A stretch of DNA of 64,000 bases, from positions 1,736,001 to 1,800,000 of the forward strand of contig JAHEWK010000007.1 in assembly GCA_020740775.1 (NCBI GenBank), read 5' to 3'. The position numbers and the translations under genes are program-made. This DNA comes from Ilyonectria destructans. Taxonomy: Eukaryota > Ascomycota > Sordariomycetes > Hypocreales > Nectriaceae. Positions 10,029 through 20,683 of the stretch are shown here, piece by piece; within the stretch, counting starts at the first letter, position 1; each line of letters opens with the position of its first letter. The notes under the pieces are model-generated. The model saw only the letters and a list, made by a program, of their open reading frames with translations. It was not told the DNA's origin and searched no databases.

Positions 10029-10750
10029 GCTACGAATCGGGTCCTCCGAAAGACAGGTGGTTGGGGTGTATCCGGTAATAATCGGCCTTTGCGACAATCC
10101 GCTGTGGGCCAAGGGTGGGCCAGAAACCATTTGTCACGAGGCAAGGCTTCCCCGAAGAATAGCTTCCGAACTGATGGCCTGGTTTAGACGATATGCGAGC
10201 TTGCCGGGTGGCCTTAATCACTTAAACGAGCTGAGTTTTAAGGCGCATGGAGTCGGGCACAACTTCAACATTCTCTCGTAGACCAGCCGCGCTTTTGGGA
10301 GCACCCACAAACACCGCGTCTTCAGTATGCTATTTGAGATGCTAGCTTGCTGTTCCATGTGCTTGATTAATTATGCTTGACTTACCGGGATTGCTTCGGG
10401 GAAGTGTGCTAAAACATGCGAATACCTGGTCACCAAAGCCCTGAGCAATCCACGAAGGAAACTTGCGACGAGGTGCAATCTTCCCTATCCCGCTATGTAC
10501 CACCTCGCCCCCTGTTTCTGTTACGAACCCCACTACTGTTTTATGACGATATTTGCCAACATTTTTGGTCGTTTTTGAAGGAGAATCAATATTGGAGGAT
10601 CCATGTCGGAGTGGGAGAAAATGCGATACAACGCTAACAAGGTGGTATATGAAGATGAGATATAGCCACCGCCATCATGCGATCAATTATCGAGCTTGTG
10701 TGGTAATCATGTAACTCAATTGTATAACTTTTATAACCGTCTATGCCTGT
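10029..10750. other. Intergenic, no gene seen
   Basis: About 720 bp between the aldolase promoter and the 3' end of the ABC transporter. Short open frames exist on both strands, but none shows conserved motifs or plausible splice structure. Confidence 0.5.
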
Positions 10751-13186
10751 TTAATTGTCCTTTAACCCCCCAGCCTGCCGTGTCCACAGATCTCCATATC
10801 TTCCTCCAGTCTTTAGTAGTTCGCCATGTGTCCCCTTTTCTACAATCATTCCATCATCCACGACCAAAATTTGATCTGCGCTAACAACCGTCGAGAGGCG
10901 ATGAGCAATCAAAAAGGTCGTTCGTTGCTTTTTCAACACATCCAACGCGCCTTGTATGTCAGACTCAGTGCCCGTGTCGATAGCGCTCGTCGCTTCGTCT
11001 AATATTAGAATAGGCGGATTCTTCAAGAACACTCGTGCAATGGCCAGACGTTGAATCTCGCCACCAGAGAGTTTGACGCCCTGCTCTCCTACTCGGCTAT
11101 TGTACCCATCGACAAAGGTGAGTATTTTGTCGTGAATGGCAGCAGAGCTACAAGCCTCAAATACTTGCTCGTCCGTGGCGGACGGACGAGCATAGCGGAG
11201 GTTTTCCATGATCGACGCGTTGAATAGGAGCGGATCCTGAGGGACAACACCGAGAGCATCTCGTAATGAGCTCAACGTAACATCTTGGATATTGTGACCG
11301 TCGACGGTGATTTGCCCAGAGGTAACGTCGTAGAAGCGGAGAAGAAGCTTGAAAATTGTCGACTTGCCAGCACCGGTCGCACCAACAAGAGCAACCGTCT
11401 CCCCTGGCTCAGCGGAAATATTGAGACCTTGAATGGAAGGTTTTCTAGGATCGTAAGAGAAGAAAACATCTTCAAATCTGACATGACCCTGGATTTGACC
11501 CAAAACCTTGGCCCCTTCCTTGTCAACGATGGTTGGCTTGGCTTGTAGCAGGTTCAGCAGTCGTTCCGCGTCAACCAAGTCCGACATCAAATAGCGATAG
11601 TTGTGGGAAAGGTATTTGAGTGGATAAATCAGATACTCCCAGTATTGCATTAAGAAGACAAAATCTCCAGCAGTGGCCCGGCCTTGAGAGATCTCGTAAA
11701 GAACAAGACTGGCGAGGGTGAAAAAGGTAATGGGCACCATGGCCTCGAGGAGGGCCTGGTTGTAAGAGTCTCGTTTTCCCCAGGTCCAGCTTGCGGCAAG
11801 CTGCGAGTCCACTGCGTTACCAAAGCGACGCTTCTCAAAGCTAAACATGTTGAAATAAGCCACGCTCTGCCAACCCTGGACGGCTTGGTGCATGACTCGG
11901 GCTTCTTCTCGCTGTGCCTTTGCAGATTGACGCCGATTGTTGACATTCCAATTGGACGTAAAGACCTCGAGGGTAACAAAAGCGACCGAGGCAACTAGCA
12001 TGACGAGCATAGCGAAGATGTTGAACTTCCAATAAAGGAGTGCGAATGCGATAATTAGGTCAACGAAGGTCGGAAGAATTACGAGGATAGCCGTATCCAG
12101 GACATTGGTGAGGGCCCCACCCTGCTCGATAGCCTTCATCACCTCAGCAGAGTCTCGATCTGAGTGAAAGTCCATCGATAGGCTCATGACGTGACTGAAT
12201 GCAGCGTTGGAAATCTGGCGGTAGGAAAATTGCGTGATGGGGATTTTGGCCAGTGCTTGGATCAAGCCAAGCCCAGCGTCATCATTCAGCAAACTCAGGA
12301 GCAACCATATTGCGAGAGATCCGTAGGGTGCTTCACTCCTCAATAGCTTGTCGGTCACGATACCAAGCTGACGAGGGACCAGAACATTCAGCGCTCTGTT
12401 CCCTGCCAAACACAAAATGCTTACAGCAATGCATGCTTGAACTTTCCGGTCCCGGCGAGGAATCAGGTATGGAATGAAGATGGAGAAGTCTTTGAGATAT
12501 CCCCACCAGCCACCCGTTTGCTCGAGTCTCTTGGCACGAAGACGCTTGATCTCGGCGTCATCCTCCGAGTCACTGTCGTCACCGTAGTCGGTAAGGGTTT
12601 CGGAGTCGGAACCAGAACGCCCGGTTGAACATTGAGTGCCGTAATTGACGTGGTCCCGGGAAGATTCCTCTGGTTGGCCTCGAAGAAAGGGGCGCGCCTC
12701 CTCTGCCATTGATTCACTTCCCTTAACCTGAGCTTGGGCTCTGTCGACCAAAAGCCAGAGTAGAACAAGACTTCGAATACCTTGGCAGATGATTTGGATG
12801 ATTGGTCGGAAATTGTCCCGTAGGTTGGAAGATGGTATCATCAACAATGGGACTTCAAACAGAGATGTTACAAGAGCTGTTCCCCAAAGTGTATTCCATC
12901 CATCAGTTCGCTGCAGTCCAAGGGCCGACCACACGAATGCGAGTAGAAGCAAATGGACGATTTGCGGGTTGTAATAAAGTAATGCCTCTGGCTGGGTGAC
13001 GATGGTGGCCTCTACTAGATATGATATGACGAGAAGGCAGATGAGAAGAATGTGTCGCCGAGGGCGCGGCTGAGCTGGTGCTCGATGGACTTGGCAGTGC
13101 TTGGTGAGTGCCGAGACGGTGACGAACAAGGCAGATGCAAGTGCGCAGCTGTAGTGGAGTAAGTTCCAAACCACCTGTGTGATCAT
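10751..13186 (-). CDS. Half-size ABC transporter, HMT1-like (vacuolar)
   Basis: A single 811-aa ORF. An N-terminal hydrophobic extension of about five helices (residues 1-160) and an acidic linker (SDSEDDAE) precede the six-helix transmembrane domain (about 245-520). The nucleotide-binding domain follows, with Walker A GATGAGKST, signature LSGGEIQRLA and Walker B ILILDEATSA. This layout, an extra N-terminal TM block plus TMD-NBD, is that of the fungal heavy-metal-tolerance HMT1/ABCB6 group, which loads phytochelatin, glutathione-metal or related conjugates into vacuoles. No upstream CGG-N6-CCG site was seen, so it probably does not belong to the left-hand regulon. The exact substrate is unknown. 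Confidence 0.93.
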   Translation of the reverse strand: MITQVVWNLLHYSCALASALFVTVSALTKHCQVHRAPAQPRPRRHILLICLLVISYLVEATIVTQPEALLYYNPQIVHLLLLAFVWSALGLQRTDGWNTLWGTALVTSLFEVPLLMIPSSNLRDNFRPIIQIICQGIRSLVLLWLLVDRAQAQVKGSESMAEEARPFLRGQPEESSRDHVNYGTQCSTGRSGSDSETLTDYGDDSDSEDDAEIKRLRAKRLEQTGGWWGYLKDFSIFIPYLIPRRDRKVQACIAVSILCLAGNRALNVLVPRQLGIVTDKLLRSEAPYGSLAIWLLLSLLNDDAGLGLIQALAKIPITQFSYRQISNAAFSHVMSLSMDFHSDRDSAEVMKAIEQGGALTNVLDTAILVILPTFVDLIIAFALLYWKFNIFAMLVMLVASVAFVTLEVFTSNWNVNNRRQSAKAQREEARVMHQAVQGWQSVAYFNMFSFEKRRFGNAVDSQLAASWTWGKRDSYNQALLEAMVPITFFTLASLVLYEISQGRATAGDFVFLMQYWEYLIYPLKYLSHNYRYLMSDLVDAERLLNLLQAKPTIVDKEGAKVLGQIQGHVRFEDVFFSYDPRKPSIQGLNISAEPGETVALVGATGAGKSTIFKLLLRFYDVTSGQITVDGHNIQDVTLSSLRDALGVVPQDPLLFNASIMENLRYARPSATDEQVFEACSSAAIHDKILTFVDGYNSRVGEQGVKLSGGEIQRLAIARVFLKNPPILILDEATSAIDTGTESDIQGALDVLKKQRTTFLIAHRLSTVVSADQILVVDDGMIVEKGTHGELLKTGGRYGDLWTRQAGGLKDN

Positions 13187-13682
13187 TTTGACAGCTGGGC
13201 GTCGGACGAGAGGTCGATGTTGTCTGAATATTCAGGAAGAATACTCCTGGGAAATTGAGATTTAAATAAAGGTCTCATCTAACATCCATCCAGGCTACGT
13301 AGTGCTAACAGTGTCTATCAGTCCGTGCCTCCGTGGTAATACCCGAGTGGGTTTAGTGACTCATGCCGGCACAGGCAGCATACGGTACACCCAATCAGCA
13401 CGTGGGGGTCGTATTCGTCTCACCCACCTATATCGTTTTGTAGTTGTAAGATGCAAAGCCAGTGTGAATCATGGCCTTGGCGCAAGCAATGTCAGCTACG
13501 ATGCAATGAAATCGAAAGACATAATTGGACTGTCCACGAGTCGGGTGGCGAAGTTGAAGTATATAGTAAATGCTGCGGCTGAATGGTGACTCATGTCGGA
13601 GATGACCGACTAAGAATCCAGACACACAGTCTGTTTAAAGTCTCCGAGCAAGAGACATCTGCCGGTAATACATCAATCTAAT
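13187..13682. other. Intergenic, no gene seen
   Basis: About 500 bp between the ABC transporter start and the 3' end of the next regulator. No supported feature was seen. Confidence 0.5.
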
Positions 13683-15231
13683 TCAAAGCATCTGTGTCCA
13701 AACAAAGTCCGCGGCAATATTCAACAGAACAGCCATTTTATCAGTGCCAGCTTCCCAAGTCTGCAACTTTTGTGCACTCAACGGGTCGGTTGGGTTCTTT
13801 CTGACCTTGACGAGCTCACCTAAGGTGACCATAGGACCGCTTACATCGTAAAATGCCTTTTCCACGTGCCATTCTTCTCGGCTTCGCGCCTCCCAGAGCG
13901 TTTTATTTGATATAAGGGGGAGGTCCTCTAAGAGACCACAGCCGGAACAGGGAATTTCAACATCGATGGCTATGACACAGCTGATTATGAACCAGAGACA
14001 CGCAACACTAGAGAGGTCAGCAATCCGACACATCATTGGTGAAAGCAATATCATACCGTCTACGTGATTCGGCAAACACCCAATCTTCCCACATCACACT
14101 TGGCTCGGCTCGTTCGGTCTTTGAGTAGCCATCCACAAGCCCACGGAATCGCGAGCTGAGAACCTAGCTCGTTGTTCAGCTTCGAGCGCCTGGATTCAGA
14201 TTGAATCACTCACTTCAACTGTCTCGAGCATTCTTGCCCCACGTTCCTGAGTCTCAGCATCTTGATCAATGATTGCCATGATCATGTAAATAATCATGGC
14301 TTGAACAGCAGGCTGAATCTCGCGAGCAGATAGTTCCATCACCTGCCCCATATTAGGTGAGCTCAATGTGTTTCAAGGGTACTTAGTTGCTGGTTGTACC
14401 TCATCTCTGAATCGTTGCTCTTCTGCCTCGATTGTACGCCAAAGAAAAAGCCGGGTCTCGGGTGTTCTCGCCACAAAAAGTTGAGCAATGCTCATGCAAC
14501 TTGCCAATTTCTCTGGAAGACATGGTTTATGCCAATGCGGATGAATGAACGGCGGAAAAGTCTGCCGGCGAAGCATCATCTGTGGGAAGGCATACAGTGT
14601 GTGCACGATGAGTGTTGCGGCTTGTTTTAATGTAGGATGTTTATAGGGAAGGTGAATGAGATCTCTTACGGCTACTTGCTGGAATATCGTGTTCTCAGAG
14701 GGGTGACTTTGTGGTGTTTGGGAAACGAAGTTCAGTGGCTGATCGCTGACGTCGACAGCTCCTTTCAATTTCCTTATCTCTGTGAGATTATTGAAAGGAG
14801 CAAGCATTCCGATACTGTTGTTAATTACCAAGCCACCCTGCTCAATCGCTGGGTCACATGGATTGGCTGACCAAGCCGCGGCCGACAGCGTGTCTGGAGT
14901 AAGAGGATGTCCATTATGCATTTCCCTCAGCGGCTGCTGCGCTCGCTCGCTGTTTCGCCTTGGCTGGGCATATGTGCATTCTAAGCCTTTCGTCTCACAG
15001 CGAGAGCACGGGTTGGAAAAACTGCATTTGACCTTGGCTGTACTGCAAGCAACGCAAGATTTTGGCCGGCCTTTGCGCTTAGCCTGGACACGATGGCAGT
15101 ATTTGACGTGACGGTTGTATGAGTGCTCTATGCACGGTCAGAACAGAACTCAAATATCAGGGGTAATTGGGCAAACCCTGCGAGTAAACTTTTTCACAGA
15201 TCGGGCAACTGCTGAGGAAAAGTGAATTCAT
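13683..15231 (-). CDS. Transcription factor with C2H2 plus Zn2Cys6 fingers
   Basis: Five exons: 15231-15177, 15127-14400, 14342-14214, 14163-14057 and 14007-13683, giving 447 aa. The N-terminus joins a C2H2-type finger (CPICEKVYSQ with HSYNRHVKYCH, completed only by splicing intron 1) to a Zn2Cys6 cluster (SCVACSTAKVKC, then CSRCETKGLEC). This double-finger layout occurs in a known group of fungal regulators. The C-terminal part contains the FRGLVDGYSKTERAEP and WEDWVFAESRRR blocks typical of that group and hydrophobic segments of the fungal regulatory domain. Targets are unknown. The divergent or tandem partner could be the SDR gene upstream, which lies about 300 bp away. Confidence 0.88.
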
Positions 15232-15538
15232 GGCGAAGCCTCATTAGCTTATATCAAATGATGTAAGTGGATGGTATTCGAAAGGTTGGGAAACCGGCCA
15301 TTGCAGCTAAAAAAGCTCATCGGAGGGGAAATCACGTGGGTGGTTCGAGCATGTGACGGAGTTAGACACGTATCTCCATCGGATGACGCTACATAGAATG
15401 CCATTAATAAACTCTCGTCTCATCTAAACTGCATCATCGCGATCACGATTGAAGACATTATTTGAGCCAGGCAATGCACTAATGTTTAAACTCTAAAGAA
15501 ACATAAACTACTCAGGATTACTTTCTATCGACCTATGT
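15232..15538. other. Intergenic, no gene seen
   Basis: The regulator's promoter and the 3' flank of the SDR gene, with no supported feature. Confidence 0.5.
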
Positions 15539-16276
15539 TTACCAGGGCAATGGTCCGTTTCGGTCACTAACGGTTCCTGTCGGTCCATTCTCATCCAAGG
15601 TGGCCAGCTCGACGATACGTTCCGCTCCAATTTCCGTGCTATGACCGTACTCGCTGAAGTTGTTCAACGCAGTCTTCACCAGTCCGGGACAGACCGAATT
15701 GACTTTAGCTCCAACCCCGTCCAACTCCCGGACGTAATTGATCATGAGCATGTTGACTGCCGCCTTGCTCGCATCGTAAGCCTTGTAGTCGATGTTGTAG
15801 TATGGAGTCGTCTTATCCGTCGCTCTCTCTAAGCTACCCATGATACTCGTGACAAAGACGACTCGTGGCGGCCCAGCCTTTGCTTTCCGCAGCAGCGGAA
15901 GCAGGCCCTCAGTCAAGGTAGCAGTGCCGATGATATTGGTCGTGAAGGTTTTGCTGAAAAGATCCCAAGTGTTGAGAGAAGGGTGATGATCAAGCAAAAT
16001 TCCAGCATTGTTGACGAGAACGTCAAGATATCCAAAGTCTTTCTCAATGCTGGCAATGGCGCCTTGGATCGAATCAGGTGAGCTCAGGTCCAGCTGGACA
16101 ACTGACGCCTTGTGGCCTGCCTCGCGGAGGGAGGTCGCCACCTTCTCTCCATCTTGAGGATTGCGAGCAGCAATGATTGTATGATAAGAGTGCTTGCTGG
16201 CGAGGATTTGGGCAACAGTCCTTCCAATACCCTGGGTCGCACCAGTGATGAGCGCAAGAGGAGCGTGAGGAGACAT
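15539..16276 (-). CDS. Short-chain dehydrogenase/reductase
   Basis: A single-exon, 245-aa classical SDR. The NAD(P)-binding TGATQGIG motif is at residues 12-19, LDLSS follows beta-4, NNAG is near residue 90, the catalytic Ser lies in VTSIMGS and the catalytic YDASK provides Tyr and Lys. AARNPQ after beta-2, with Arg, suggests NADP(H). The length fits the classical family. The substrate cannot be told from sequence. No signal or targeting peptide is seen, so it is probably cytosolic. It reads toward the C2H2/Zn2Cys6 regulator gene in the same orientation. Confidence 0.92.
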   Translation of the reverse strand: MSPHAPLALITGATQGIGRTVAQILASKHSYHTIIAARNPQDGEKVATSLREAGHKASVVQLDLSSPDSIQGAIASIEKDFGYLDVLVNNAGILLDHHPSLNTWDLFSKTFTTNIIGTATLTEGLLPLLRKAKAGPPRVVFVTSIMGSLERATDKTTPYYNIDYKAYDASKAAVNMLMINYVRELDGVGAKVNSVCPGLVKTALNNFSEYGHSTEIGAERIVELATLDENGPTGTVSDRNGPLPW

Positions 16277-17629
16277 GGTTGCAGAAGAGAGAATTTGAAT
16301 TGAGAATAATGATTCAGTGTTGAAAAATGAGCTGTATGGATGCTTTTACAGTTTTCCACCCTCGGATCTGTACGCCTTCTTATATTCGGTGGTGAATTGG
16401 CGGCATGATACGAGATTTATCGACCGGCAAATGTGGCCGTCTGCGGTCTCCACAGGTATGCAAGTCGCGACCACGAGTAACGATCCGGCATTATTGGAAA
16501 TCTAAACAATCTGTTTCAACCATAGGCCAACTTGGCCGTGCGCACGGCATTGATTGACTTTGGTTGGGCTGGCGTGTACAGTATCGGCCAAGTTGGCCGG
16601 CACTTGTCTAGCCCCCGTAATTTATTGTTGGGTAACATGATTGATTGGCCTATGTACGCTAGGTTTTTTTGTCCAGGCTTTTAATCGACGGCTGTTACCC
16701 GCCGGATAATCGGATGGCGGGCTGCATGAGTGATATGTGAGGGGTGGATTGGTTGGGTTGCACTGCTGCCGGTCAGTTTCGCCGCAGTGCCGATCCGGGA
16801 TTGAGGTTGCCTCGCCAGTAAAGCGAGTTCTTAATTCCTAAATCCGTACCAATCCAAAGTGCTTATGGCTGTTCCCTTAAGCTAGTGAGCGGAATAGGAC
16901 CAATTCGGCTTTTTGGACTCCGATGATGACAACATAGAAATGTAGATACCGGACAGTGGTCACTAAGCATTGAAGCTTTCATGTGCACAATAACCTCAAT
17001 GAATTCATGAATCTACGTGGAGCGCATTGATAGTATTCCTATACTTGTCGATGAACGAAACCGTAGTAGAAAGTTGGTTCGGGGTCACTCCAATTGAGCA
17101 CACGTTGATTCTGCGCTTTTAAAACACTGATTACCTGTCGCCAGATGTGTTAAACGACTTGCTTTAATAAGGGAATAACTCTACTGAACTTACACTCAAA
17201 GCCGACAGCTGTACTTCCTTTAAATGTGTTGGTTCAGCAATCATTTCTCACCTAATGAGGGTTACAGGCAAGACCTGCAGTCTTGCTGATGTAGAAGAGG
17301 TCTATTGAAATCATGTAGTGAAACGATTTAATCTAGGGAAAGGCTCAAGATTGTTGCAACAAAGTAGTCTTATGAGAAGGAGCTTGCTAGATGAATGAAT
17401 ATTGATGGTGCGCCGGGAATAATTGCGTCAGTTCGACTTTCGAACTCGGCGACTCTCTAAATTCCTCACTCATCTAGGTCTGTATCTCTTCGAGATGGTG
17501 AGATAATACATGTAGTATTATACCTCAGAAAATATTAATGCATAGCGACGACGTATAGAGACAAACTGCTTTCATCGACGTAATGACAGAAACTGCCTCA
17601 ATATAGATCAAAGAACCTGGGAAACCAGC
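16277..17629. other. Long intergenic stretch, no protein gene seen
   Basis: About 1.35 kb upstream of the 5S gene. Both strands are broken by frequent stops and no splice-consistent coding signal was found. Parts are AT-rich. Confidence 0.5.
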
Positions 17630-17748
17630 ACATACGACCATAGCTCTTAGAAAATACGGGATCCCGTCCGCTCTCCCTTAGTCAAGCTGAGAAGCGGCGA
17701 ATTAGTACTCGGGTCGGTGACGACCGGGGAATCCTCGCTGTTGTATGT
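17630..17748 (+). rRNA. 5S ribosomal RNA
   Basis: A 119-nt match to the fungal 5S pattern. It begins ACATACGACCATA and ends GTTGTATGT, so the termini pair to form helix I. Conserved internal blocks include GATCCCGTCCGCTC, GTCAAGC, the box-C-like region around GAAGCGGCG-TTAGTA and the GGTGACGACCGGGGAATCC arm. The internal promoter elements are therefore intact. A run of six T residues follows directly (17748-17753), as expected for Pol III termination. In ascomycetes such as Neurospora 5S genes are dispersed as singletons, and this fits. A pseudogene is possible but no damaging change is obvious. Confidence 0.95.
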
Positions 17749-17753
17749 TTTTT
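17748..17753 (+). terminator. Pol III T-run terminator of the 5S gene
   Basis: TTTTTT begins at the last 5S base, followed by a G/C patch and a second T-rich stretch near 17770. This is the expected Pol III stop. Confidence 0.8.
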
Positions 17754-18316
17754 GCCCTTCTGGGCGTTTTCTTTTTACTATTCTGCAATGAGGACGTCTC
17801 ATGTCAAGTTGATGTCATGTATATCGCTGCACAGCAGGTTGACGTTCTCGTTATGCAATAGAAAGGATTTGGGACGTCAGCGCTCATGATTGCTTAGATC
17901 TTGCTGATAATCTTATCTCGGCCAGTGCGAAATTTCCATTCATGGACACTGGTGAACTAGTTGTCCTCGCCGGGGCTAAATTAAGAGGTACGTGGCATCG
18001 TGATGCAGTCCAGTTTTGGGCTAGAATCCTGTACAAATGGACCTCGCGAGCTTCTTGCCCCTCCATATCCGCTTACGTTATTGACTACTCGTCGTTACAC
18101 GTGGAGGGTCGTGGTGGACTTGCAAAACCACCTGGATACCGAGTGGCGGAAGTAGAAGGCATGGCGGATTTGCACGTATCTCGCAGGAGTAGTAATGGCA
18201 CTGATTTAGATATCTGGTATATACTGTAATGAACTCGGGCCACTTGGTCCATTTAGACTATCATACAATAAGTGGCCTTCTTTCAATGCAATCTAGCTTG
18301 CTGAATTCACAATAAA
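17754..18316. other. Intergenic, no gene seen
   Basis: About 560 bp between the 5S gene and the 3' end of the FAD oxidase gene. An open frame at 17942-18229 lacks recognisable motifs and is not called. Confidence 0.5.
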
Positions 18317-19834
18317 CTAAGGAAGAGGAATGGATTGGGCATGGTTGATGAACAATCCTTCGGGGTCGAACTTTGCCTTGATCTTCTTGAGGCGGTTGTA
18401 GTTTGCTCCATAGAGGCGCGAGCTCCACTCCTCCTCGGTAAGCTCCGTATCGGCGTAGTTAACAAAGCCCCGAAGGGAAGCACCAGAATCCGTCAGAGCC
18501 TGCTCGAACGGCTTAATCAGACCCTTCAAGTACGAGGGCCCGTCAGCGGGATAGCTACTAGGATCAACCGAGAAGGCCTCCCAGCGGATGAGCCAGAGGT
18601 TCTTGCCGTGAGCGTAACTGGTGTCGGAGTCGGAAATGTCCCGGGAGACACCACCCCAGAGGTCAAAGAATCCCGACTTTCGTAGGTCTGTGCGGTTAAA
18701 GGCCAGAGTCGTGCTGGTGTAGAGAGTGCGGACTTGTTCAAACGTCAGGGGGTGATCGGTGGTCGTCGTGAGAGCCTGGGTATAAAAGGCGCGGCCTCCA
18801 AGAGCGCCACCGTTGGCTGCGTTCATGCCGGCGCCGGCCACGGCGACTTCCATATCCCAGAAACCCAGCTCGCTCTTCTGGATGACAGTGTCGTTGCTGA
18901 TGGCCTTCAGGTTCTTGAACAGGGGGTCGATGACCTTGTCAAACTTCCTGGGGTTTCCGTAGAAGTAGCCAGTGCCACTGTAGGGGGGTGCGCTGAGGCT
19001 CCAGCGAAGAGCAAGCTCATCCGGGCAACTAGAGCTGGTGGCAAAGTCCTGGATAGCAATAAGAGCCTTGGCACCAGCGTCTACATCGACGTTGCCGATG
19101 GAGAGTGTAAAGTTGACGGCCTTCTCATACTTTGGCTTGTGAGTCTTGGTAGTCATGGACAAAATGATGCCGTACGAGGCGCCGGCGCCTTGAGCAGCCC
19201 AAAAGAGGTCAGATCCCTTCTTAGCGTTGACAATGGTGCCATTGTAGAGCATGTACTCCACGGATACGAGGTTGTCCATGGGTGTGCCATAATGACGGGA
19301 TGTACTTCCGAAACCGCCTCCAATGCTGGAGCCCGCGACACCGACGTGAGCACCACGGACGTGGGGAATGTGGCGTCCCGCTGTGTCCCAGAGATACTTC
19401 AGCACGGGGCCAACATGAGTGCCGCCTCCAAACTTCATGAGCTTGGTGGACTTGTCATAGCTGACAGAGTCAAAGGCCGCCATGCTGATGACCAAGTTTC
19501 CACTGTCACCAAAGCCATAGCCCTGGAAAGAATGAGCAGCTCCAAGAGCCGTTGCTTTGACGGAAGCATTGCGAGCGCAATCGAGGGAGAGGGCGATCTC
19601 GTCATTGGTCTCTGGGAAGGCGATGCAGGCCGGGTTCGGCGTGATTCGCTTCTGGAACTGAACCACCTCGTTGGCCCAGGTGGTGTCGGAGTTGATGATG
19701 TTGCGCACCCCAGCATTGGTCAAGCAAGACTGGAGCGCTGAATCCGTAGCGCCATTCTGGGCAGCAGAAAAGGAGGGCGCAAGACAAACAAGAGAAGCAA
19801 CGGCAAGGCGCTTGAAAGAGAGTTGGGAATCCAT
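18317..19834 (-). CDS. Secreted FAD-linked oxidase (berberine-bridge-enzyme-like)
   Basis: A 505-aa single-exon protein starting at the ATG of MDSQLSFKRL. An upstream in-frame TTG was not used. Residues 1-25 form a signal peptide ending near FSAAQ. The PCMH-type FAD domain covers about residues 60-235, with the GAAHSFQGYG segment containing the His that binds FAD covalently. The BBE domain closes the protein, with YGANYNRLKKIKAKFDP near the end. In double-covalent relatives a Cys lies in a GTCPYVG-like segment; here the aligned stretch reads RGAHVGVAG, so only the histidyl link is expected. The family oxidises oligosaccharides, alcohols or secondary metabolites with O2. The substrate is unknown. 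Confidence 0.92.
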   Translation of the reverse strand: MDSQLSFKRLAVASLVCLAPSFSAAQNGATDSALQSCLTNAGVRNIINSDTTWANEVVQFQKRITPNPACIAFPETNDEIALSLDCARNASVKATALGAAHSFQGYGFGDSGNLVISMAAFDSVSYDKSTKLMKFGGGTHVGPVLKYLWDTAGRHIPHVRGAHVGVAGSSIGGGFGSTSRHYGTPMDNLVSVEYMLYNGTIVNAKKGSDLFWAAQGAGASYGIILSMTTKTHKPKYEKAVNFTLSIGNVDVDAGAKALIAIQDFATSSSCPDELALRWSLSAPPYSGTGYFYGNPRKFDKVIDPLFKNLKAISNDTVIQKSELGFWDMEVAVAGAGMNAANGGALGGRAFYTQALTTTTDHPLTFEQVRTLYTSTTLAFNRTDLRKSGFFDLWGGVSRDISDSDTSYAHGKNLWLIRWEAFSVDPSSYPADGPSYLKGLIKPFEQALTDSGASLRGFVNYADTELTEEEWSSRLYGANYNRLKKIKAKFDPEGLFINHAQSIPLP

Positions 19835-20683
19835 GGCTACTGACAACCAGAGAAGAAAGGATAAAGAGAAGGGAACGTATTCTTTGACAGTCTAGATCAA
19901 CCACCTGTCACCATTCTTACTTATATTCCAGCATCCCACTCGGCATCTGAGCCACTGTCTCCATTTCCGAAAGCGTTCGTTTCCCTACATGACAAATGAC
20001 GATCAGCGCCATTTACAGTTGGAACATAAAACATTCTCATTTAGAACCTGATGCGCGTATTTGTTTAGGCTCGACCCTTCTGTGTTCGTATTAATTAAAA
20101 TGTTGCATTTAAACCTGCTCCGCCTTCTCCATCTATGCTAGTAAGACTAAGCTTAAACCTTAACCGACTTGGCAGACGTAAACAGATGAGTTGTGCCCAT
20201 ATTTTAGGCTTCCGATCGTACCGAAGTCACCTGTAGAGGTTGCATTATTCAACCGCAAATTAGGCCCCTTGCCATCCAGGATACTGAATCCGTTTTTTAT
20301 ACTCCCGGGCGTACCGACAGAAATTAAGCTTGTGTCGTTTCGTCCCAGGAGTAACCTTCTATCCCTGACCCAAGAGTCTGGGCGTTGGGATCCCTGTCAA
20401 TGGCCCATTGGTGGATCATTGAGACCTGTGCTTCTGGAGCTCGTAATTTCCCGTTGCCCCGCGTATTCCAGTTCGCTTTTCCGAAATGTAACACACAGGT
20501 GAAGGAAAAGGGTATATCAATTGGTCTTGGCCCTCCCGCATTGATGGAATCTCAAGGCGCTGCATCTCCGCTTCCCAGTTATCTTTGTGGGTTTATTTGC
20601 TGGCCTCGGACCTGAGACTTCCACTCCGCATACAACGACCTGCATATCAACACCCCCAAGTAGGCTCACTCATCACCCCTACA
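19835..20683. other. Divergent intergenic region
   Basis: About 850 bp between the minus-strand oxidase and the plus-strand lactonase, probably containing both promoters. No repeat or RNA gene was seen. Both flanking genes encode secreted proteins. Confidence 0.5.

Noticed and set aside
10342..10533. Minus-strand open frame with the protein-like stretch KFPSWIAQGFGDQVF
   Set aside because: No recognised family, no start context and no splice-compatible neighbours; likely chance.
17942..18229. 95-codon open frame on the plus strand
   Set aside because: No motif, no hydrophobic signal and no coding-like bias; treated as intergenic.
18734..19741. 335-codon open frame on the plus strand
   Set aside because: It lies antisense inside the FAD oxidase gene, which has clear domain motifs; the long frame is a by-product of its codon bias.
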